10,771 nt of DNA from Deltaproteobacteria bacterium (GTDB lineage Bacteria > Desulfobacterota > Syntrophia > Syntrophales > UBA2210): assembly GCA_019313735.1 (NCBI GenBank), contig JAFDAR010000057.1:1-10771 (forward strand), read 5' to 3'. Of the stretch, positions 6,766-10,771 are shown piece by piece. The stretch's first letter is position 1. Every line of letters starts with the position of its first letter. The notes beneath the pieces are model-generated. The model was given only the letters and a program-made list of their open reading frames with translations, ran no database searches and was not told where the DNA came from. Both the position numbers and the translations under genes were made by a program.

Positions 6766-7725
6766 TCAGTCCGATTTCTTATCGAGTTTCCTGAAATCGG
6801 CCCAGGTATCGATCAAACCCAGTCCGGCAACTATAAAAATCAGGAACTGCTGAGCAAAAATCAAGAAATATCCGAAGGCCCTGAAGACCACGGGCACGTT
6901 TTTTCTTTTAAAGAAAAAACTTATTATCGCCAAGCCCTGTAACATATATATAAAAAGGAGAATAATCATCATGTTCAGCCCCAGAATGCGAAATCCTTCC
7001 GAGGGAATCAGGATAAAGACACCCGCGACTACAACAAGCCAGACCATTTTATCAAGGGCCTTCCAGAGGGACAGATCACCAAAATCAGGATACCACATTC
7101 CCCTCTTTCTGAACAACCATTTTCCCCCCAGAATATTCAGCCATATAAAAAAAGCTGCACCGACAAGAATAAGGGAAGGTAACAAACCGGTAAGAACGCG
7201 CGTTATCTGGTCGGAGTTTTCCTTCATGAGTTCGACATATTGAGTGGAAATACCCGTGCGGGAGTACAAATCGATGTTTTCCTGTACTATCGCAGACATA
7301 TGGGCTCCGATTATGCCCCATGGCGCCTTCCCGGAGATCAGACTCAGGCAAAGAAGGATGATAAGGCTTAGAATCAGAAGGATACCGACAGAATAGACAA
7401 CCGTCTTTTCTATGGACCAATTTATCCTCAACATCTCCGAAAGAACAAGTCCCAGAGAGCCTAAGAGGAAAAGGTATACAAAACCGGCATGATAACCCAG
7501 CACCCGCAGTGTGATCATTGTAATCGTTAGAGACAGGATAAAACCCAGAAGACCGTATAATCTGCCCAACTTGGAATAATAGTATAATATCGGCACCGGC
7601 ACAAGCACCGCGCCAAGTGCACCAAGCACCGAATTCACAGCTACCGCAATGAAAACAATGGAGACGATGGCAACAGCAAGGAAAAAGTCTTTATAGGGGG
7701 CACTTCCCCCCGACAGACAGAACAT
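6766..7725 (-). CDS. DUF2232 integral membrane protein (YybS-like)
   Basis: The function of this family is unknown. The 319-residue product is very hydrophobic, with about eight or nine predicted membrane segments (roughly 14-32, 33-50, 56-76, 78-98, 109-131, 177-201, 226-242, 245-270 and 280-305). Features that fit the family are the WYPDFGDLSLWKALDKMVW stretch at about 211-229, the glycine-rich late helices, and a charged tail after GLIDTWADFRKL. The gene sits between rpsR and rplI, where I recall DUF2232 genes commonly occurring in related bacteria, which supports the call. The ATG at 7725 has AGGTGGAG immediately upstream, though the spacing is tight. Long hairpins separate it from rpsR, so its expression may be lower than that of the ribosomal genes. 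Confidence 0.8.
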   Translation of the reverse strand: MFCLSGGSAPYKDFFLAVAIVSIVFIAVAVNSVLGALGAVLVPVPILYYYSKLGRLYGLLGFILSLTITMITLRVLGYHAGFVYLFLLGSLGLVLSEMLRINWSIEKTVVYSVGILLILSLIILLCLSLISGKAPWGIIGAHMSAIVQENIDLYSRTGISTQYVELMKENSDQITRVLTGLLPSLILVGAAFFIWLNILGGKWLFRKRGMWYPDFGDLSLWKALDKMVWLVVVAGVFILIPSEGFRILGLNMMIILLFIYMLQGLAIISFFFKRKNVPVVFRAFGYFLIFAQQFLIFIVAGLGLIDTWADFRKLDKKSD

Positions 7726-7772
7726 ACTCCACCTGTTAGCCCAACCCCGATAAACGGGATAAGTGCGTTAAC

Positions 7773-7810
7773 GAAATTATTTTCTGCCAAAAAACGCAGA
7801 AAATAATTTC
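7773..7810. terminator. Perfect 15-bp AT-rich hairpin between rpsR and the DUF2232 gene
   Basis: The arms at 7773-7787 and 7796-7810 pair perfectly around an 8-nt loop, CAAAAAAC. On the minus strand no U-run follows, but the stem itself is U-rich at its end. It could act as a weak terminator, an RNA stabiliser, or an mRNA processing site. A smaller hairpin, CCCG-ATAAA-CGGG, lies at 7746-7758 just before the DUF2232 ribosome site. Confidence 0.5.
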
Positions 7811-7829
7811 TAACTTACTAAAAGATTGA

Positions 7830-7858
7830 GAGATGTCTGCCCGACCGGCAGACATCTC
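7830..7858 (-). terminator. GC-rich 12-bp hairpin downstream of rpsR, likely terminator or attenuator
   Basis: GAGATGTCTGCC at 7830-7841 and GGCAGACATCTC at 7847-7858 pair perfectly around a 5-nt loop. Read on the minus strand, the hairpin starts 32 nt past the rpsR stop and is followed by TCAATCTTTTAG, a broken U-tract. It would partly end rpsF-rpsR transcription and reduce read-through into the DUF2232 gene, rplI and dnaB. No alternative promoter is clearly visible downstream. Confidence 0.6.
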
Positions 7859-7889
7859 AGGATTTATTTAAAGATGACCGTAAATGAAA

Positions 7890-8171
7890 TTAATTGTCAG
7901 CAGTTACATACGGCAAAAGGGCCAGTGTCCTGGCTCTTTTGATCGCCATTGCCAATGCCCTCTGGTGTCTGGCGCAGGTTCCGGTAATTCTTCTCGGCAT
8001 GATTTTGCCTCTTTCCGTCAAGAAGCCCCTCAAAACAGCCGGATTTTTATAATCAATCTCTATATTCGAATCCACACAAAACCTGCAGACCTTCCTTTTA
8101 TGAAAAAACTTGGGCCTGGGCTGCCTTGTTGTACGATTAGTTGCTGAACGATTGTTTGCTGTATATGCCAT
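7890..8171 (-). CDS. rpsR: 30S ribosomal protein S18
   Basis: S18 forms a heterodimer with S6 on the platform of the small subunit. The 93-residue product contains the conserved core PAVLRGFLTERGKIMPRRITGT and the basic ending ALAMAIKRARTLALLPYV. Cysteines at 29 and 32 (KVCRFC), with Cys66 and His69 (TCARH), form a CxxC...CxxH set that could bind zinc. The ATG at 8171 is 3 bp after the rpsF stop, and its AGGAG ribosome site lies inside the end of rpsF, so the two are tightly coupled. Confidence 0.97.
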   Translation of the reverse strand: MAYTANNRSATNRTTRQPRPKFFHKRKVCRFCVDSNIEIDYKNPAVLRGFLTERGKIMPRRITGTCARHQRALAMAIKRARTLALLPYVTADN

Positions 8172-8174
8172 TTT

Positions 8175-8777
8175 TTATTTCTCCTCCGCCCTTTCCTCGC
8201 CTGCCTCAACGGGTGAAGCCTCCTGCGCGACATCCTCATCACCCGCTTCAGACTCTTTGCCATCCGATTCTTCAGGTATCTCGACTTCTTCAGCAGCGGT
8301 TTCGGAAACAGTTTCCTTCTTCTTCAGTTCTTCTTCCTTCTTCAGTTCTTCCTGCTTCTTCAGCTCTTCTTCCTTTTTCAGCTCTTCTTCCTTCTTCAGT
8401 TCTTCTTTTCTCAGTTCTTCTTTTTTCTGGTCTTCTTCCTTCTTTCGAGCGTCTTCTATCTCGCGCTCAATCTCTTCCAGGTCAACCTTGTCACTCAGTT
8501 TTACCGTCTGGAACCTTATCACGCTGTCATCAATCTTGAAGTTTCTCTCCACTTCGGAGACAACTTTGAACTGGGCAACAAAGTCGATCCTTACATAAAC
8601 ACCTTCTCTCATCTTCTCGATAGGGTAGGCCAGTCTCCGCTTGCCCCAGTTCTCAACCTTGACCGTCTTACCATCCATGCCCGCAATAATTCCGGCATAA
8701 CGGTCAATCAGGTTGCTGATCTCATCCGACTGTAAGTCGGACCTTACAATGAATATCGTTTCGTACCTTCTCAACAT
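8175..8777 (-). CDS. rpsF: 30S ribosomal protein S6 with a long Glu/Lys-rich C-terminal extension
   Basis: S6 binds 16S rRNA together with S18. Residues 1 to about 95 are the normal ferredoxin-like S6 fold, beginning MLRRYETIFIVRSDL and including ENWGKRRLAYPI (42-53) and an RIDF strand. The remaining ~105 residues form an unusual tail: a charged coiled-coil-like stretch with repeated KKEEEL units (about 111-155), then a strongly acidic end. The total of 200 residues compares with roughly 95-135 in most bacteria. The ATG at 8777 has an AGGAGG ribosome site 4 bp upstream. It is the first gene of the ribosomal cluster, and a structured leader precedes it. The tail is in frame with the stop 3 bp before rpsR, so it is not a frameshift artefact. 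Confidence 0.96.
   Translation of the reverse strand: MLRRYETIFIVRSDLQSDEISNLIDRYAGIIAGMDGKTVKVENWGKRRLAYPIEKMREGVYVRIDFVAQFKVVSEVERNFKIDDSVIRFQTVKLSDKVDLEEIEREIEDARKKEEDQKKEELRKEELKKEEELKKEEELKKQEELKKEEELKKKETVSETAAEEVEIPEESDGKESEAGDEDVAQEASPVEAGEERAEEK
8313..8426 (-). repeat. Degenerate short tandem repeats encoding KKEEEL units in rpsF
   Basis: The DNA is a run of imperfect 12- to 18-bp units rich in CTTCTTC (plus strand). They encode KKEELR, KEEL, KKEEEL, KKEEEL, KKQEEL, KKEEEL and KKKE in succession (residues 118-155). Unit lengths are multiples of three, so copy-number change would keep the frame. Strand asymmetry is extreme: almost pure pyrimidine on the plus strand. Confidence 0.85.
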
Positions 8778-8790
8778 ACATCCTCCTCAT

Positions 8791-8820
8791 GGCTCTATAG
8801 CCCGAACACAAGATCCGGGC
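8791..8820 (-). promoter_or_regulatory. rpsF leader with mutually exclusive hairpins, candidate S6:S18 autoregulatory site
   Basis: On the minus-strand RNA, GCCCG (8820-8816) can pair with CGGGC (8804-8800) around an 11-nt loop. Alternatively, GGCT (8802-8799) can pair with AGCC (8794-8791) around ATAG, directly before the AGGAGG ribosome site at 8787-8782. The two share bases and cannot form together. rpsF leaders in many bacteria bind the S6:S18 complex. I could not confirm the conserved CCG-bulge motif of that RNA here, so the assignment is tentative. Confidence 0.35.
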
Positions 8821-8905
8821 AAGGAGTCCTCTTTTGTATTCAGTTTCCATTTCTTGAAAAATCCAATTCTCAGAATGGACACTGTCTGGGAAAAATTGCG
8901 TTTTT

Positions 8906-8932
8906 ACTATAATATACTTTCATAGAAATCAA
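8906..8932 (-). promoter_or_regulatory. Possible rpsF promoter
   Basis: Minus-strand TATAGT (8911-8906) is a fair -10 box. TTGATT (8932-8927) is a possible -35 box, but the spacer is only 15 bp. The surroundings are strongly AT-rich. It would leave a leader of about 120 nt before rpsF. Confidence 0.3.
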
Positions 8933-8986
8933 GTTATTTTTCTTATTATACTTCGAAACCCTTGCATAAGGTCTCCACCTGAGAAG

Positions 8987-9017
8987 ATATCCACCAAATT
9001 CCCCGTGGGATATTTTT
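8987..9017 (+). terminator. Terminator-like hairpin with T-run, not assigned to a gene
   Basis: ATATCCAC (8987-8994) pairs with GTGGGATAT (9005-9013) with one bulged G, around a 10-nt loop, and TTTTT follows at 9013-9017. Read on the plus strand this looks like an intrinsic terminator, but no plus-strand gene lies upstream of it; rpsF points the other way. It may be an operator-like inverted repeat, end a small RNA, or block stray transcription toward the formate dehydrogenase gene. Confidence 0.35.
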
Positions 9018-9065
9018 AATAATCAGATACTTGTAGAATCCATTAAGGATGGGGTTTGAAACTTT

Positions 9066-9078
9066 TGCATATTATGCA
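9066..9078. promoter_or_regulatory. 13-bp perfect palindrome upstream of the formate dehydrogenase promoter
   Basis: TGCATATTATGCA consists of 6-bp arms around a single T. It lies 20 bp upstream of the predicted -35 box, a position suited to an activator site. The protein that would bind is unknown. Confidence 0.35.
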
Positions 9079-9097
9079 GCAAAAAACCTTATATTTC

Positions 9098-9126
9098 TTG
9101 AAAAGAACAAAAAAATAATGTATGGT
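9098..9126 (+). promoter_or_regulatory. Predicted sigma-70-like promoter of the formate dehydrogenase gene
   Basis: TTGAAA (9098-9103) and TATGGT (9121-9126) are separated by 17 bp, giving a reasonable match to the consensus. Transcription would begin near 9133 and yield a leader of about 185 nt. I looked for a sigma-54 GG-N10-GC element, common for formate dehydrogenases, and found none with correct spacing. Confidence 0.5.
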
Positions 9127-9127
9127 G

Positions 9128-9147
9128 CTCCCCGGTTCTCCCCGGTT
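9128..9147. repeat. Tandem 10-bp direct repeat at the predicted start of transcription
   Basis: CTCCCCGGTT occurs twice in immediate succession (9128-9137 and 9138-9147). The period is close to one helical turn and the repeat overlaps the predicted +1 site near 9133. It could be a regulator site or the beginning of a structured leader RNA; CGGT at 9143-9146 can also pair with ACCG at 9152-9155. Confidence 0.5.
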
Positions 9148-9316
9148 CCTGACCGATGGTCATCACGAGAGATAAGGTGTCAGCAAATCTCCAGTGGGTC
9201 CCGTCGGGACTGCAACTTCAGGCGATTGAGGTTTGGGAAACAGATCAGAAGCAGATTCTCTGCGAAAGCGAGTGTCGCTGTTATAAGTATAAAGATGTAC
9301 AGCAAAGGAGCGCAAA
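9133..9316 (+). promoter_or_regulatory. Structured 5' leader of the formate dehydrogenase gene, candidate cis-regulatory RNA
   Basis: Several stems are visible: GTCCC and GGGAC around GTC within about 9198-9210; GCAGA (9251-9255) with TCTGC (9259-9263); and AGCGA (9267-9271) with TCGCT (9275-9279). A GCGAAAGC element with a GAAA tetraloop sequence competes with the last two. The leader ends with the GGAG ribosome site at 9307-9310. Molybdenum/tungsten cofactor riboswitches are known upstream of some formate dehydrogenase genes, but I cannot match this sequence to their conserved core from memory, so this remains a guess. Confidence 0.3.
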
Positions 9317-10771
9317 ATGGATCAGAAACTTTCTTTAACCATTGATGGCAAAAAACTGGAGGCATCTCCTGGACAGACAATTCTCGAAGTAGCAAGAGAA
9401 AATGGCGTACACATTCCCACCCTCTGCTATTACAAAGGAACCACCAATGTGGGCGCCTGCAGGGTATGTGTCGTGGAAGTGGAAAATGCCCGGTCCCTTG
9501 TGGCGTCATGCTGCATGCCTGTGAGTCAGGGCATGATTGTCACAACAGATTCTAACAGGGTGATAAACGCCAGGAAGCTGGTGGTGGAACTTTTGTGGTC
9601 CTCCGGAGATCATAACTGCCTCCAGTGTGAAAAGAACGGCAACTGCGAACTTCAGGACCTTGTATATGAACTGGGCATTGAAAAACCCCGCTTTGAGATT
9701 GATTCTCCCGGATACGATATCGAAGATACAAATTCCATGATACAGCGGGACCTCAACAAGTGTATCCTCTGCGGAAGATGCATCCGGGTCTGTAATGAGA
9801 TACAGGTTCATGAGGTTCTCGACTTCTCGATGCGCGGTTCCAACGCCAGGGTCGGTCCCGCCTTCGACGCGGATTACATAGATTCCGAGTGTGTATTCTG
9901 CGGAGCATGTGTCGACGCGTGTCCCGTCGGCGCCCTGACATTCAAACAGGCAAGGTTCAAGGGGCGTCCGTGGGAAATAGAAAAAGTACGCACGACTTGC
10001 CCCTATTGCGGAGTGGGATGTCAGATGGACCTCAATGTCAGTGATGGAAAGGTTGTCAAGGTCACAGGGAACAGGGATTATAGCAGGCCCAATCAGGGAA
10101 TGCTCTGTTCCAAAGGCAGATTCGGGATGAACTTTATAGACAGTCCCGACCGTTTGAAAATGCCCCTTATTCGCAGGGACGGGGAACTGAAAGAGGCGAG
10201 CTGGGAAGAGGCCTACAGCTATATCGCGGAGAAATTTGCCTCCATAAAAGAGAAGAACGGCCCTGACAGCATTGCGGGGCTCTCATCGGCGCGCTGTACC
10301 AACGAAGAAAACTATCTCTTCCAGAAATTTATGAGAGCGGTGATCGGAACAAATAATGTTGATCACTGCGCCCGTCTCTGACACTCTGTCACGGTAGCCG
10401 GTCTGGCTGCCACATTCGGATCAGGAGCAATGACCAATTCCATCGAAGAGATAGAGTTTACAGATGCAATTCTCGCGATAGGAACAAATACGACAGAAAA
10501 TCACCCGGTGATAGGATCATGCGTGAAGAGGGCTGTCCGCCAGCATGGCGCCAAGCTTATTGTGATCGATCCCAGAAAGATCGGCCTCGTGGACTATGCC
10601 GATATATGGCTGCGCCCCAGACCTGGCACAAATGTAGCTGTCATCAATGGTCTTATGAACGTGATCATCGATGAAGGGCTATACGCGAAAGAATATGTTG
10701 AAACGCGTACCGAGGGTTTTGAGGCTATGAAAGAAGCTGTCGCGAAATATACACCCGGCCATGTCGAAGAA
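9317..10771 (+). CDS. fdhA: Formate dehydrogenase alpha subunit, selenocysteine-containing, partial (runs off the window)
   Basis: The enzyme interconverts formate and CO2. The 485 residues in view comprise an N-terminal 2Fe-2S domain (Cys37, 48, 51 and 65 or 66), a NuoG-like His-Cys3 cluster (His99, Cys101, 104, 110), two 4Fe-4S ferredoxin motifs (CILCGRCIRVC at 149-159 and CVFCGACVDAC at 192-202), the 4Fe-4S of the molybdopterin domain (Cys228, 231, 235, 264), then the bis-MGD catalytic domain. The in-frame TGA at 10379-10381 lies in the active-site context VDHCARL-U-HS, where this family carries selenocysteine. The frame stays open for 130 codons beyond it to the window end, and a SECIS hairpin follows. 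It should not be annotated as ending at 10381. The long Fe-S N-terminus suits soluble NAD- or ferredoxin-linked complexes. The ATG at 9317 has GGAG 6 bp upstream. The C-terminal part is outside the window. Confidence 0.95.
10379..10411 (+). promoter_or_regulatory. UGA selenocysteine codon and bacterial SECIS element
   Basis: After the TGA at 10379-10381 come 11 nt, then the stem GGTAGCC (10393-10399) with GGCTGCC (10405-10411), closing a GGTCT loop at 10400-10404. The stem pairs at all seven positions, with one G-U. As I recall the E. coli fdhF SECIS, its GGUCU loop lies at the same distance, nucleotides 19-23 after the UGA. This recruits SelB with selenocysteyl-tRNA and implies SelA, SelB, SelC and SelD elsewhere in the genome. 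Confidence 0.92.

Larger units (their letters stand above)
8778..9316. other. 539-bp divergent non-coding region between rpsF and the formate dehydrogenase gene
   Basis: No convincing gene is present. Short open frames on the plus strand lack ribosome sites or domain similarity. The region holds the rpsF leader and a possible rpsF promoter near 8906-8932, an unassigned terminator-like hairpin (8987-9017), a 13-bp palindrome (9066-9078), a sigma-70-like promoter (9098-9126), a 10-bp direct repeat (9128-9147), and a ~185-nt leader with several small stems before the formate dehydrogenase ATG. Confidence 0.7.

Noticed and set aside
7697..7715. Similarity of the DUF2232 5' end (GGGGCACTTCCC...GACA) to positions 12-27
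   Set aside because: Only 12 identical bases plus 4 after a 3-bp insertion; this could easily occur by chance in a window of this size.
8141..8598. Plus-strand Ser/Phe-rich open frames opposite rpsF
   Set aside because: Low-complexity shadows of the Glu/Lys-rich rpsF tail.
9180..9220. Sigma-54 promoter before fdhA
   Set aside because: TGGG...TGCA elements are present, but the spacing between GG and GC is 14 bp rather than 10.
9156..9338. Small plus-strand open frame of 60 codons upstream of and overlapping fdhA
   Set aside because: No ribosome site, no recognisable domain, and it overlaps the fdhA start in another frame; it lies in the leader.
10379..10381. TGA as a true stop or nonsense mutation of the formate dehydrogenase gene
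   Set aside because: The active-site context, the open frame afterwards and the SECIS hairpin all indicate selenocysteine.
1..10771. CRISPR array, tRNA, rRNA, prophage or defence genes
   Set aside because: No regularly spaced repeats, no tRNA-like cloverleaf or rRNA sequence seen, and all sizeable proteins are housekeeping or metabolic.

Overview
The window reads as ordinary chromosome of an anaerobic Gram-negative bacterium, most likely a Deltaproteobacterium/Desulfobacterota relative (Syntrophus- or Geobacter-like). This is inferred from gene content and order only: an rpsF-rpsR-DUF2232-rplI-dnaB cluster, a sigma-32 type rpoH, ClpB, and a selenocysteine-containing formate dehydrogenase. 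Coding density is high. Most genes lie on the minus strand; rpoH and the formate dehydrogenase gene lie on the plus strand.

Layout. Positions 1-271 hold no gene but carry a 144-bp element with imperfect terminal inverted repeats just beyond the 3' end of clpB. A minus-strand pair follows: a DacZ-type diadenylate cyclase gene (2869-3738) and clpB (272-2863), 5 bp apart. Divergent from it is rpoH (3902-4762, plus). The 163-bp intergenic region holds two good back-to-back sigma-70 promoters and an imperfect palindrome over the rpoH -35 box. rpoH converges on dnaB across 56 bp that contain three copies of a 7-bp tandem repeat. The minus-strand ribosomal/replication cluster runs from rpsF (8777) through rpsR, a DUF2232 membrane protein gene and rplI to dnaB (ending 4819). 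Two long hairpins lie between rpsR and the DUF2232 gene, and a ~139-bp imperfect palindrome lies between the DUF2232 gene and rplI. A 539-bp non-coding divergent region (8778-9316) holds the rpsF leader and a ~185-nt leader for the formate dehydrogenase gene. That gene (9317 onward) leaves the window unfinished and reads through an in-frame UGA at 10379 followed by a clear bacterial SECIS hairpin.

How the genes fit together. rpoH, clpB and the c-di-AMP synthase gene form a stress/proteostasis neighbourhood with a shared divergent control region. rpsF, rpsR and rplI supply ribosomal proteins S6, S18 and L9 next to the replicative helicase. The formate dehydrogenase alpha subunit has five Fe-S cluster motifs and a bis-MGD/Sec active site, as in soluble NAD- or ferredoxin-linked enzymes.

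The most surprising observation is in dnaB. The protein passes directly from the LSQLNR motif to FIYRDE, so the roughly 30-residue stretch that carries the highly conserved SDLRESG...IEQDAD motif (a DNA-contacting loop) is absent, in frame, at position 4989/4990. Everything else in the helicase looks intact. No new multi-gene defence or mobile system is evident.
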